Part shown: one piece after another, positions 7,717 through 15,999 of the stretch
Layout: every line of letters starts with the position of its first letter
How positions within the stretch are numbered: the stretch's first letter is position 1
Assembly: GCF_001642725.1 (NCBI RefSeq)
Contig: NZ_LSUQ01000026.1
Span: 1-35,464 of the forward strand
Length of the DNA: 35,464 nucleotides
Reading direction: 5' to 3'
DNA from: Ferroacidibacillus organovorans
GTDB lineage: Bacteria; Bacillota; Bacilli; Alicyclobacillales; SLC66
Notes under the pieces: model-generated
Database searches by the model: none
Seen by the model: only the letters and a program-made list of their open reading frames with translations
What the model was told of the DNA's origin: nothing
Translations under genes and position numbers: made by a program

Positions 7717-8817
7717 TTACGCGTGGACACTGCCCTTTGTAGGTGTCAGGTCTTTTTGCAAAACGGTCGGGATCGCTGAACGAAGTCCATACGCAGTATG
7801 AGGCATCGCCGTAAACCCTTCTCGCAAAAGAATTTTGTTCGCAGGTCCCGAGAGCAAGTCGTTGACGAAGGCAATCGCCGCCGCCTTATGCTTGGCGTTT
7901 GTGGGAATCGAGATGGTAAACACGATCGGTTCCGCGTGGGACGTCTTACCTTTTTGTGTCCACGTTGCGTTGTGATAAAAAGCAGACTCTGCCGGATCGC
8001 CGAGGTTGATCGCGTTTGGCAGTGTGATATAAGGCACATGCCACTCTTTTGCCTCATGCAAAAAGGCGACCGCCGCATCGACTTGACCTGTCTTCAATTG
8101 CGCGAGCAGCGCTTCTTCCGGGAAGATCTGTTTTGGGTTTAGCGCGCTGCCGATGATGCGCGATGAGAGCGTTTTGTTGTGATAGAAACGTTCAGCCAAT
8201 TGGAGCATCTCGACGGTCATGACGCCTTTTGGATCGATCGTCGGATCCGTGCGGCCGAGGCGAAAGCCCTTTTGTTCGAGAACAGAGTACCAGGGCAGGC
8301 GATGCGCTGCGGCGAGACGAAGGTCTTTGGCGTAGCGACTGGTCGGGTTATAAGCGATCACCAATTGATCTTTGGCGAGTGTGATGTACCAGGTTTCGAG
8401 ATTGTGGTTGGTCTTTCCCATGAGCAAGGACGTATTGACAGAAGGCGCCGCGCTGATAAACACGTCAGGCTGCCCCAATCCGTTTCTCATCATTTGGGCG
8501 AGCGCGACGGATCCCATGCCTTTGCCCTGGTACGTATCCCCTGTCATCTTATCAAACTGTGGCCCGATCGCCTGTTCCATGACCTGCGTCATCGATCCCG
8601 CGTAGTATACCTTTAGCGGAGTATGCGCGACGGACGTCGCCGCGCGACGTGCCAAATGTTTCGGCTGTGTCCCTTGTTGCGCGGTGTGCGAAGCTGTGTT
8701 TTTCGTTGTGCCAAACGCGTGAGTCGCGCCCAGTGTGCCTGCCAAAAGCGTCAAACTTGCAATTGAAAAGAGTGTAAACCGAATTTTTCGCTGTCCTCGT
8801 ATTGAATCATTTTTCAT
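7717..8817 (-). CDS. Molybdate/tungstate-type ABC transporter substrate-binding protein
   Basis: A 366-aa secreted binding protein. A basic start and hydrophobic segment (FTLFSIASLTLLAGTLGATHAFG) form a signal peptide without a clear lipobox cysteine. The mature part starts near residue 67 with LKVYYAGSMTQVMEQAIGP and has GRTDPTIDPKGVMTVEM, which resembles the WtpA/ModA class II proteins that bind oxyanions. The stretch of about 40 residues between signal and fold is low-complexity (HTAQQGTQPKHLARRAA). ATG 8817 has a strong AAGGAGAG ribosome site at 8829-8836. It lies 45 bases after the HTH regulator gene and six bases before the permease gene. Confidence 0.87.
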   Translation of the reverse strand: MKNDSIRGQRKIRFTLFSIASLTLLAGTLGATHAFGTTKNTASHTAQQGTQPKHLARRAATSVAHTPLKVYYAGSMTQVMEQAIGPQFDKMTGDTYQGKGMGSVALAQMMRNGLGQPDVFISAAPSVNTSLLMGKTNHNLETWYITLAKDQLVIAYNPTSRYAKDLRLAAAHRLPWYSVLEQKGFRLGRTDPTIDPKGVMTVEMLQLAERFYHNKTLSSRIIGSALNPKQIFPEEALLAQLKTGQVDAAVAFLHEAKEWHVPYITLPNAINLGDPAESAFYHNATWTQKGKTSHAEPIVFTISIPTNAKHKAAAIAFVNDLLSGPANKILLREGFTAMPHTAYGLRSAIPTVLQKDLTPTKGSVHA

Positions 8818-8862
8818 AAAGTATCCGTCTCTCCTTCACTATCAATCGTGCTATGTCGATGG

Positions 8863-9909
8863 TTATGTAAGCATGCGACCAAGGGTCGACACGTCATAGG
8901 GACCGCTGATTTTTAGTGTCGCCAAAAAACGATCGGACGCGAGCGTTTGCAGCGCGTGTGAAACGACCGGATGGACTAAATCCACCGCAAACGACAGCAC
9001 AGACGAATCCTCGCTCAGTGACACAAAATCAAGGTTGCACGCGTACGCCTCCGGTTCTGGCATGACGCCTAGATCCGCAAAGCGACACGCCACAGCTTCT
9101 GCGACATGCGCGTGCGACGGGAGTTCCACATCGTATCCCGCAAGTGTGTCTACGTGTGCGTCATTTTCGTGTGACCAGCGATCAAGCGCCTGACGAGCAC
9201 CGGCGCCGCGCGGTCGATTGACCAGGCGCATCGCCTTGATGCGCTCAGCGTCAGGCGGTGCAAAACGCTCCCCCGCAAAGCCAAATCCGAGTCGATAGCG
9301 CGTGAATTGCAGGCGCGCTTTGACCTCTTTGTCTTCGTCAAAAGACAGCCCCTGACCGAAATGCGTCGCGACGGCATGCACCCTTTTTTCGGCGAGGTAC
9401 GCACGCGCCGTTTGATTGTCGCAGTTGATCCAGTACGCGACCGTTTTCCCTGCGGCGAGATTGATCGCCTGTACCCAGAGTCCAAGCGCACTGTCACAGC
9501 CAGCCACCAAAAAGACTTCGTCAGGATGAGCGCCATACGCCGCATTCATGACGCGGATGTGCGCGCCTCTTACTTCTGATACGCGCGCGTTTGGAAGCAC
9601 CGCATCCAATCGGCGGTTGCCTTCTTGGCGTCCAGCGTGAACAACCGTTTGCCCCGCGATTCGGGCAAGGATCAACGGATCGCCCACGCGCATGCCGGGC
9701 ATGTGAAAGGAAGGTCTCTCATCAAGAAAAAAGAGGTCTTCTACGCGACAGTGAAAAATTTGCGCGAGCGTAAGCGCCGTCGCCGTGTTTGGAATGACCG
9801 CGCCTTTTTCGATCGCACTGAGCGCCTGACGCGTAACGCCTGTGCGCAGCGCGAGATCCTCTTGCGTTAGCGATGCGCGCTGGCGCATCTCCCGCAGCCT
9901 GTTTTGCAT
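8863..9909 (-). CDS. XRE-type HTH regulator with PBP-like molybdate-binding domain
   Basis: A 348-aa protein. Residues 1-60 form a Cro/CI-type helix-turn-helix (LTQEDLALRTGVTRQALSAI). The rest resembles the PBP-like domain (the type found with molybdopterin-biosynthesis proteins), with motifs such as VFLVAGCDSALGLWVQAINL and an LGFGFAGERF segment. Such proteins are thought to sense oxyanion or cofactor status and control uptake. It is the first gene of a minus-strand run: regulator, binding protein, permease, molybdopterin-domain fusion. ATG 9909 has GAGAGGGGC upstream. Ligand and operator are not shown by the sequence. Confidence 0.8.
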   Translation of the reverse strand: MQNRLREMRQRASLTQEDLALRTGVTRQALSAIEKGAVIPNTATALTLAQIFHCRVEDLFFLDERPSFHMPGMRVGDPLILARIAGQTVVHAGRQEGNRRLDAVLPNARVSEVRGAHIRVMNAAYGAHPDEVFLVAGCDSALGLWVQAINLAAGKTVAYWINCDNQTARAYLAEKRVHAVATHFGQGLSFDEDKEVKARLQFTRYRLGFGFAGERFAPPDAERIKAMRLVNRPRGAGARQALDRWSHENDAHVDTLAGYDVELPSHAHVAEAVACRFADLGVMPEPEAYACNLDFVSLSEDSSVLSFAVDLVHPVVSHALQTLASDRFLATLKISGPYDVSTLGRMLT

Positions 9910-9980
9910 GGATGCCCCTCTCTTAAACTCCGAATAGCAAACAAAGAAAACATGAAGGTAAAAATAATTGCACGCTATAG

Positions 9981-10009
9981 ATCATGAAGGAAGGTGGGTG
10001 ATCTGTCAA
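9981..10009 (-). promoter_or_regulatory. Candidate sigma-A promoter of the oxyanion transport operon
   Basis: On the minus strand a perfect TTGACA (10009-10004) is followed after 17 bases by CATGAT (9986-9981), a four-of-six match. A short inverted repeat GATCA...TGATC lies between the -35 and the -10. Transcription would start near 9974, giving a 65-base leader before the regulator start. Confidence 0.5.
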
Positions 10010-10053
10010 GTGCGATCCCAACCACCTGCGCGAGCGCACCCATTCAGGCATTT

Positions 10054-10800
10054 TTAGTCAGCCAAGATCGCCGCGAACACTTCAGCTTGCCGCTCATAAA
10101 AGCAGAGATCCGCGCGTTCGTCGAGGTCGGTTGGCTCAAGGTTGATGACGACACGCTTTGCAGCGTGCGATGCGTACTGCGGGAGGCTGGCGACCGGCTC
10201 CACGGTCAGGCTGCTTCCGATGATCAAAAGGAGATCTGCGCGTGCAACCGCGTAAAACGCCTCTTGGTAGTGACGCACAGGTTGCTCAAACAGCACGATA
10301 TCCGGTTGCAGAATTTCCTGACAGTCACCGCCTTTTAGCGTGTACGCGTGACAGTGCGGAACGTCATTCGCAAGAATTGCGTCGAGCGTGTAGCGCGCGC
10401 CACAGCGTGGACAAAACGCCGCATGAATATTTCCATGTAACTCAAGCACATGAGCGCTTCCCGCCGCCGCGTGGAGTCCGTCCACATTCTGTGTGAGAAT
10501 CGTGATGTCCTTTCCCATGCGCTCGAGTTCCGCCAGCGCGAGATGCCCCGGATTGGGTTTTGCCGCGAGGAATTCAGGACGCAGAAAAACAGCCTTATAC
10601 TCGGGCCAGAACCCCTCCGGGTCGGCGCGATAAAACGAGTCAGACATGCGTTGCGCGCGCGTCTCGTCCTCAAAGAAACCACCTGCGCTGCGAAAGTCAG
10701 GGATGCCTGATTCGGTGCTCATTCCCGCTCCCGTGAGAACAACCAGGCGCTTGCTCGCTTCGATTAATGATCTCAAAAGCGCAACTTTTGAAGGATTCAC
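10054..10800 (-). CDS. Sirtuin, NAD-dependent protein deacylase
   Basis: A 248-aa Sir2-family protein that removes acetyl or acyl groups from lysines using NAD+. The motifs are in order: GAGMSTESGIPDFRS (24-38), TQNVDGLH (103-110), catalytic His122 in ELHGN, and GSSLTVEP. Zinc-ligand cysteines are Cys130, Cys133, Cys150 and Cys160. The last pair is C-x9-C rather than the usual C-x2-C, an insertion in the zinc module. GTG 10800 overlaps the stop of the acetyltransferase gene by four bases, so the two products are probably made together. This pairing suggests the sirtuin reverses the acylations made by its partner. Confidence 0.93.
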   Translation of the reverse strand: MNPSKVALLRSLIEASKRLVVLTGAGMSTESGIPDFRSAGGFFEDETRAQRMSDSFYRADPEGFWPEYKAVFLRPEFLAAKPNPGHLALAELERMGKDITILTQNVDGLHAAAGSAHVLELHGNIHAAFCPRCGARYTLDAILANDVPHCHAYTLKGGDCQEILQPDIVLFEQPVRHYQEAFYAVARADLLLIIGSSLTVEPVASLPQYASHAAKRVVINLEPTDLDERADLCFYERQAEVFAAILAD

Positions 10801-13283
10801 GAGGTTTCGCCCCCACTCCTAGCATCCGGATGAAACAAAAAGCTAATGCGCTTTGCCTGAACAAAAACATGATCGCCCCGCACGGTGATGCACCCAAGGG
10901 TCAGCGCGCTTATCTCCGGGCTCTCATCAACAAGCGTCGAGATGCGCAAGAGAAGCTCTGAAAGTGATCGCGCGGGAGGCGGGAACTCGTCCACCCCAGC
11001 GGGCGCCAAAGCAGCGCTTTGCAGCGCGCGCAGTTTCAGCGCGTGTAACGCCAGTTCGCGCGCATCCACATCGGTGAGCGGCGTGATGCGAAGCGCGTCC
11101 GGATCGCGTGGGAGCACGTCTGACGGGCTGCCGTCTTCTCCGTCATTTAGCGTTAGCAAAAGCCCGAAGAGCGGATCGGATACGACGCGCAAAGAGAACA
11201 CATTTTCATCACTCCTCCCGCCTTCTGCTGCAACAGATCGCATAGCGTTAGGCGTCTGCCCCTGATCGTCAAGGTCAACGCCACACAAGTTCATAAGCGT
11301 GCGCGCAGATTCCCCACAAAGCCTATCGGCACGCGATTTGCAGGCGATCATCTCTGCGCGAATCGCCGCGTGATCCCATCCTTCAAATTCGGGAATGGAG
11401 CCGCGACTCTCCGCTTTGCGAAACGCGTACTCAGCCACTTTAGAGAGCGCGCGTACCGCCTGTTCTGGAAACGGATAGATCGGAATCGCGACGCCGCCCA
11501 CTGCAATGGCGCGCGGTTTTTCTTCGCCCATCATCAACAGATTGGCCACCACAGGCTTTTGCTCATCCTGCGCGCTATCCGCGTAAACTTCGTTTACAGC
11601 CTCGCCGATTGCCCGTAACACCGCCCCTTCATCCACGACGCCAACGGGTGTGAAAATCACGATCACTGCGTCGACGGCAGGATCGCGCAGGACATGGGGC
11701 AGCACATCACGGTAGCTGTTTGCCAATTCTTCAAATCCGAGGTTGACAAGCGGGCCGACAAACTGGAGCCCTTCGCGCGTAAGCGTATCTGCCGCGATCA
11801 CAGCGCCACCCGCCGTATTCGTCACGATGGCGACACGTCGTCCGCGCGGCATGCGCTTTGTCGAAAGCAGTGCGGCGACGTCAAAGATGTCTTGGAGCGT
11901 ATCCACGCGAATGATGCCGGTCTGACGAAACAGCGCATCGACGAGCAGATCCGATGCGATCTGTGTGGTCTGACGCGTATCTGAGAGCGCGACGCCCGCC
12001 GCTGTGCGCGCGCTCTTGACGACGAGTATCGGTTTGTTTGGCGCCATTCTGCGTACAATGCGCGAGAATTTACGCGGATTTCCAAACGACTCCAAATAAA
12101 GCGCAACCATCTCCGTCTCCGGATCATCTTCCCAATACTGAAGAAGGTCATTGCCAGAAACGTCAGCTCGATTGCCAAGGCTTACAAACGAAGCGATGCC
12201 AACGCCTATGCGCGTTGCGTATTCCAGAATCGCGACGCCAAGCGCTCCCGAGTGGCTTGCGATGGCTAGGGCGCCACGCTTTGGCATGACAGGTGAGAAG
12301 CTGGCGTTGAGCGATACATCGCAATCGGTGTTGACAACGCCCATCCCATTTGGCCCAAGCAGCCGCCCTCCTGCCCCGCGCACGAGCGCTACCATCTCTT
12401 CTTGGCGCGCTGCACCTTGCGCGTCCGCCTCGGCAAATCCAGATGACGCAACCATAATGGCGCGAATGCCCGCTTGAACGCATGATGCGACAACCGTCGA
12501 TGCCTGTTTTGCTGGCACGACGATGACAGCGAGATCGATTGGATCGGGGATTTCGGCCACATCCTGATAGGCGCGTACACCCGAGATCGCATACGCAGTC
12601 GGATTAACCGGGAAAACGGCGCCTTGATACGCTGACAGCAAGATGTGCCGCAGCAACAGGTGTCCAAGGCGCACGGGATTGCGCGACGCACCGATGAGCG
12701 CGATTGCGCGGGGACGAAAAAAAGGCGCGAGAGAGCGAGCTGTCGCCGCCTTTTCACGGCTCTCGCGCAAGTGACGACTCTGTTCTGTCAGCGCCAGCGG
12801 AAGTTCATAGCGAATGGTCGTAAACGTCGCGTCGCTCTTGACCGCATAGCCACTCTGGCGAAAAACATGCTGCATCGCGGTGTTTTCGCGAAGCACATGC
12901 GCCTCAAACCGCGTGATGCCATGCCGCCAGGCATGCTCTGCCAGATGCTCCAAAAGAAGCGTTCCCAGACCCATATTTCGCAACTGGTCATCAACGAGAA
13001 ACGCGACTTCTGCCATCGCATCTTCACCGCGCATGTAGTGGCCCATCGCGAGCGTCTCCTCCCTCGCGATGCAAAGGAGCGTGATTCCCTGCGCGCCGCC
13101 GTCCGCAATCATTCCGCGGATCATCGCGTCACTCACATGCTTTACGACGTGCATGAATCGCGCGTATAGACTATCTCTTGACACGCGCTCATACAGTGAG
13201 CGAATGCGTGCCACGTCGTCCTCCGACTGGGTGGCGACCACCATGGTTGCCACGCGTCCGTCACGTAAGATGATGCGCGTCAT
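10797..13283 (-). CDS. GNAT plus ADP-forming acyl-CoA-synthetase-like protein acetyltransferase (Pat-like, GNAT at N-terminus)
   Basis: An 828-aa protein. Residues 1-165 are a GNAT domain with the acetyl-CoA loop LRNMGLG (101-107). A CoA-binding domain starts near 190 (FFRPRAIALIGASRNP) and a succinyl-CoA-ligase-like region follows. This matches Pat-type protein lysine acetyltransferases in the order with GNAT first. The synthetase part looks inactive: where active ADP-forming enzymes have SHTG, this has SDTR (434-437), losing the phospho-histidine. The C-terminal ATP-grasp region seems to lack its ATP-binding first half, with only about 30 residues between LMNLCGV and VSDPLFG. A sensing or scaffold role for that part is inferred. 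ATG 13283 is chosen over 13307 because GAGGGAGGGG precedes it. It overlaps the DUF309 gene by 23 bases and the sirtuin by four. Confidence 0.85.
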   Translation of the reverse strand: MTRIILRDGRVATMVVATQSEDDVARIRSLYERVSRDSLYARFMHVVKHVSDAMIRGMIADGGAQGITLLCIAREETLAMGHYMRGEDAMAEVAFLVDDQLRNMGLGTLLLEHLAEHAWRHGITRFEAHVLRENTAMQHVFRQSGYAVKSDATFTTIRYELPLALTEQSRHLRESREKAATARSLAPFFRPRAIALIGASRNPVRLGHLLLRHILLSAYQGAVFPVNPTAYAISGVRAYQDVAEIPDPIDLAVIVVPAKQASTVVASCVQAGIRAIMVASSGFAEADAQGAARQEEMVALVRGAGGRLLGPNGMGVVNTDCDVSLNASFSPVMPKRGALAIASHSGALGVAILEYATRIGVGIASFVSLGNRADVSGNDLLQYWEDDPETEMVALYLESFGNPRKFSRIVRRMAPNKPILVVKSARTAAGVALSDTRQTTQIASDLLVDALFRQTGIIRVDTLQDIFDVAALLSTKRMPRGRRVAIVTNTAGGAVIAADTLTREGLQFVGPLVNLGFEELANSYRDVLPHVLRDPAVDAVIVIFTPVGVVDEGAVLRAIGEAVNEVYADSAQDEQKPVVANLLMMGEEKPRAIAVGGVAIPIYPFPEQAVRALSKVAEYAFRKAESRGSIPEFEGWDHAAIRAEMIACKSRADRLCGESARTLMNLCGVDLDDQGQTPNAMRSVAAEGGRSDENVFSLRVVSDPLFGLLLTLNDGEDGSPSDVLPRDPDALRITPLTDVDARELALHALKLRALQSAALAPAGVDEFPPPARSLSELLLRISTLVDESPEISALTLGCITVRGDHVFVQAKRISFLFHPDARSGGETS

Positions 13284-13731
13284 CGCGATCCCCTCCCTCA
13301 GCCTCATCGCCGTGAAGCGGTGGAAGTGTCATCGTCTTGACTTGCTCTGCAAGATTAGAATCGAGAATGCGCAGTGTCACAATCGGCAGTTGAAGCAATG
13401 CAATCCGCTGCTCGGGGACGACGCGTTCAAATAAATCGCGTGGAAGATGATCAAAGACGCGCTGTGTGTCGCGAAGGAGCGACTCGATATCGATTTGTTC
13501 ATAGACCGGCCGAATCGATTGCATATACGCTTTTGCGCGCAGCCACATTGGGTAGGCGCCGCGCACATTTCCATTTTCGAGATGATAGAGACAGACTGCC
13601 GCTTGAATGAGTCCTTTGAGAGCCTCTGGTCGCCCCGAATCAAGCCATAAAGATTCACCGTATTCGTGACAGAGGAAATAGTCGCGTCGAATGTTATAGC
13701 AGTGAAGATACGCAAGCAGCCGCTCGTCCAA
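13261..13731 (-). CDS. DUF309 family protein (YpuF-like)
   Basis: A small helical protein of the DUF309 family, recognised by RRDYFLCHEYGESLW and LIQAAVCLYHLENGNVRGA, which correspond to the family's F-x-HE-x-x-E-x-W and L-x-Q-x-AV-x-x-YH motifs. The biochemical role of this family is unknown. The frame is open further upstream (ATG 13791 and 13830 overlap the preceding gene), but TTG 13731 is preferred: GAAGGG lies nine bases before it, and family members begin about ten residues before the HE motif. It sits between the GGDEF gene and the acetyltransferase gene, overlapping the latter by 23 bases. Confidence 0.72.
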   Translation of the reverse strand: MDERLLAYLHCYNIRRDYFLCHEYGESLWLDSGRPEALKGLIQAAVCLYHLENGNVRGAYPMWLRAKAYMQSIRPVYEQIDIESLLRDTQRVFDHLPRDLFERVVPEQRIALLQLPIVTLRILDSNLAEQVKTMTLPPLHGDEAEGGDRDDAHHLT

Positions 13732-13777
13732 TGTCAAAATCCCTTCATGGCGCGATGCGCGTCGCGCGAGATGTGTC

Positions 13778-15046
13778 TCACTCGATCGCATACGCGACAA
13801 CCCGATTTTTGCCACTTCTCTTTGCCGCATAGAGCGCGTGATCCGCGTGAATCAAGAGTGTCTCTGGAAGCTGGCCATCTTTTGGCGCATACGCAAATCC
13901 GATGCTCGGGGTGACCCTGATTGTCCAATCATCATAGAGAATCTTTTCAGATAGCGCCGCGAGAACATGTTCTGCAAAGGACTGCGCCTCATCCAGTGAA
14001 GTGAGTCTACATACAACAACGCAAAACTCATCGCCTCCCAACCGAAACGCGCTCACGTGCTTGCTCTCGATCTCTTGCAAGCGCTCGGAAACACCGCAAA
14101 TCAGCGCATCGCCTGCGTGATGGCCATACGTGTCATTCACGCGCTTGAACTCATCCAAATCAATTAAAAGAATGGCGACACCTAAATGTGGCTTGCTTGC
14201 CGCGAGACACGCTTTGATGTGCGCGTCAAGACTTCTGCGATTTAGTAGGTGCGTCAATGGATCGTGGTACGCCAAAAACTCAACCTGCGCTTTCGCATTC
14301 TTTTCCTCGGTGATGTCTGTGGTGATCCCAAAAACGCCGACAATTTGCCCGTTGATGGTCATCGGCACGTATGTCACACTGAGTTGAATGTTACTACCTG
14401 ACTTGTGAATGGTAACCATCTCGAAGGTCGAAGCGGTTCCTTTCAGCGCCTGTCGAAAATTTCGGATCGCCGTCACGCGATCATCCGGGTGAACGTATTT
14501 GAGCGAAGAGCTCCCGATCAACTCATCTGCAGAGTATCCGGTCAACCGCTCCGTCGCCGGATTGACCTGCGTAAAGACACCGCTCCCATCCATCGCGTAG
14601 ATTGCATTCGGGTTGAATTCAAACAAGGAGCGAAAGCGCTGCTCGTTGATGCGAACCAATTCCCACGCCTTGCGAATCTCCGTGACGTCTCGCCCAACGA
14701 CCAGCACGCCGACCCACTCACCCGCCTCATAAATCGGTTTTGCGTGTACTTCAAGGTGAATATATTCATTGTTTGCATTTTTAAATTGGAAATCGGTTGC
14801 AATACCGTCGATATGATTGGGAAGCATAAAAAAGCGATCCTTGATACGCGCTTGATCGCTTGGGTGAAGATAAGAAAACGCACTTTTATGAAGTAATTCG
14901 TCAACGCCATAGCCGAGTTTAAAATGATGGGACGGAGATGCGTACACATAGTTTCCTTCGCGGTCAAGGAATACGATCATGTCCGTCATATTTTCAGCAA
15001 TCAGGCGATACATTTGCTCGCGGTTAGGCGTAAACGACAAGTTCAT
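13778..15046 (-). CDS. Diguanylate cyclase with two PAS domains
   Basis: A 422-aa soluble protein without membrane segments. PAS domain 1 spans about 8-125, PAS domain 2 about 135-250, and a GGDEF domain about 255-420. The catalytic motif is intact (RLGGDEFCVV, GGDEF at 337-341), as are the metal-binding DLDEFKRVND and HHAGD segments, so it should make c-di-GMP from two GTP. The inhibitory RxxD site normally just upstream of GGDEF is absent (ESKH there), so classic product inhibition is not expected. The PAS domains may sense a small ligand, redox state or oxygen. ATG 15046 has AAGGAGA upstream. It heads the run GGDEF-DUF309-acetyltransferase-sirtuin. Confidence 0.93.
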   Translation of the reverse strand: MNLSFTPNREQMYRLIAENMTDMIVFLDREGNYVYASPSHHFKLGYGVDELLHKSAFSYLHPSDQARIKDRFFMLPNHIDGIATDFQFKNANNEYIHLEVHAKPIYEAGEWVGVLVVGRDVTEIRKAWELVRINEQRFRSLFEFNPNAIYAMDGSGVFTQVNPATERLTGYSADELIGSSSLKYVHPDDRVTAIRNFRQALKGTASTFEMVTIHKSGSNIQLSVTYVPMTINGQIVGVFGITTDITEEKNAKAQVEFLAYHDPLTHLLNRRSLDAHIKACLAASKPHLGVAILLIDLDEFKRVNDTYGHHAGDALICGVSERLQEIESKHVSAFRLGGDEFCVVVCRLTSLDEAQSFAEHVLAALSEKILYDDWTIRVTPSIGFAYAPKDGQLPETLLIHADHALYAAKRSGKNRVVAYAIE

Positions 15047-15125
15047 TCTCCTTGGGCCAAAAGCCTTATGATCGAACCTTGTCTCTAATTCTATAACAAT
15101 TTAGAAAGTCTTGGAATAGCGTTTC

Positions 15126-15449
15126 TCACAGTGCGCGAAATTCGTGAACCCAAAATGTGAGGTCAGGTCCAAAATGCGCATTCGAATGCATTTCCGACAG
15201 GTGACGATGGTACGCTGAGAGCGTTTCATAGCCTTCCTTTTGCGCATCTTCATCCGAAATGTCGCGAAACTGTTGAGTGTACACCGCAGTCAGTTCAAAG
15301 GGATGGCCCGCAAGGGTGAAGCGATCACCTGGGTCGCCATAGCGTTTGCTTCTGCGTTGAGCGCGTTTGGATCCGTCGAGCGCTTTTTTTGTATCCATCG
15401 GATCCGTGATCAAACGCTCCAGAGAACGGGGTTGTGGAACATTTTCCAT
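15126..15449 (-). CDS. ASCH domain protein
   Basis: A 107-aa protein with a beta-barrel ASCH-like core: YGDPGDRFTLAGHPFELTAV, then VYTQQFRDISDEDAQKEGY and a histidine-containing helix YHRHLSEMH. The ASCH fold is related to PUA domains and is usually linked to RNA or nucleotide binding. ATG 15449 has a strong CAGGAGG ribosome site. It lies directly downstream of rnpB on the same strand. The first 40 residues are very basic (KRAQRRSKR), consistent with nucleic-acid contact. No specific substrate can be named. Confidence 0.72.
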   Translation of the reverse strand: MENVPQPRSLERLITDPMDTKKALDGSKRAQRRSKRYGDPGDRFTLAGHPFELTAVYTQQFRDISDEDAQKEGYETLSAYHRHLSEMHSNAHFGPDLTFWVHEFRAL

Positions 15450-15468
15450 TCGCGAAACCTCCTGTTTT

Positions 15469-15509
15469 GTACGCGTGGCGTGATGTACATTTCGTACGCG
15501 TGATGTACA
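15469..15509. repeat. Two direct repeats with a 20-bp period before the ASCH gene
   Basis: GCGTGATGTACA occurs exactly at 15478-15489 and 15498-15509, a 20-bp period or two helical turns. GTACGCGTG precedes or overlaps each copy (15469-15477 and 15494-15502). The block lies just upstream of the ASCH ribosome site, between rnpB and the gene. It looks like a paired operator, or a duplication of one. Confidence 0.5.
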
Positions 15510-15579
15510 CAGTGTTTGCGCGCGCTGTGAATCCTACCCGAGGAAATACGCTATAAAAGAGAGCAATAAAAAATAATGA

Positions 15580-15993
15580 GCGCGAGCAAGCAATAAGCCG
15601 AGTTCTGTCTCCTCACGTACTCAGACAGCCATCAACGTTCATGGCCTCGCACGAATTGAGGTGGCAATCATCTATCTAGGCGACGCATCTCTGCGCCACT
15701 CAAGCAACCTACCCGAGTGCGTGGCGGGTCACCACAATGCACTCCTATGCGGTCTTGCTCCAGGTGGGGTTTACCTAGCCGACGCGTCACCGCGCCGCTG
15801 GTGCGCTCTTACCGCACCGTTGCATCCTTGCCTGTGAAGCATCACTGCTCCCATCGGCGGTCTCCATTTCTGTGGCACTTTCCTTAGGATTGCTCCCACT
15901 GGGGGTTACCCAGCACCACGCCCTGTGGAGCTCGGACTTTCCTCCCGTGCGACCTTTCGGTGCTGCACCGGCGATTGCCTCGCTTACTCGCGC
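15580..15993 (-). ncRNA. rnpB: RNase P RNA (type A-like)
   Basis: The catalytic RNA of RNase P, which matures tRNA 5' ends. On the minus strand it holds the universal CR-I segment GAGGAAAGTCCGAGCTCCA, then the GGTAAACCCCACC element that pairs with tRNA CCA, then AGATAGATGATTGCC and the 3' ACAGAACTCGGCTTAT. The ends pair as helix P1: GCGCGAGTAAGC (15993-15982) with GCTTGCTCGCGC (15591-15580). Helices seen after the L15 loop (GGAGTGCA paired with TGCACTC-like bases) and a P13/P14-like GGTGCGGTAAGAGCGCACC resemble the ancestral type A layout of E. coli rather than type B of Bacillus. Ends are good to a few bases. Confidence 0.95.
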
Positions 15994-15999
15994 CTGCCT

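Noticed and set aside
15089-15106. TTCTA-N8-TAGAA inverted repeat before the GGDEF gene
   Set aside because: Five-base arms in AT-rich sequence are expected by chance; the nearby promoter is not clear.
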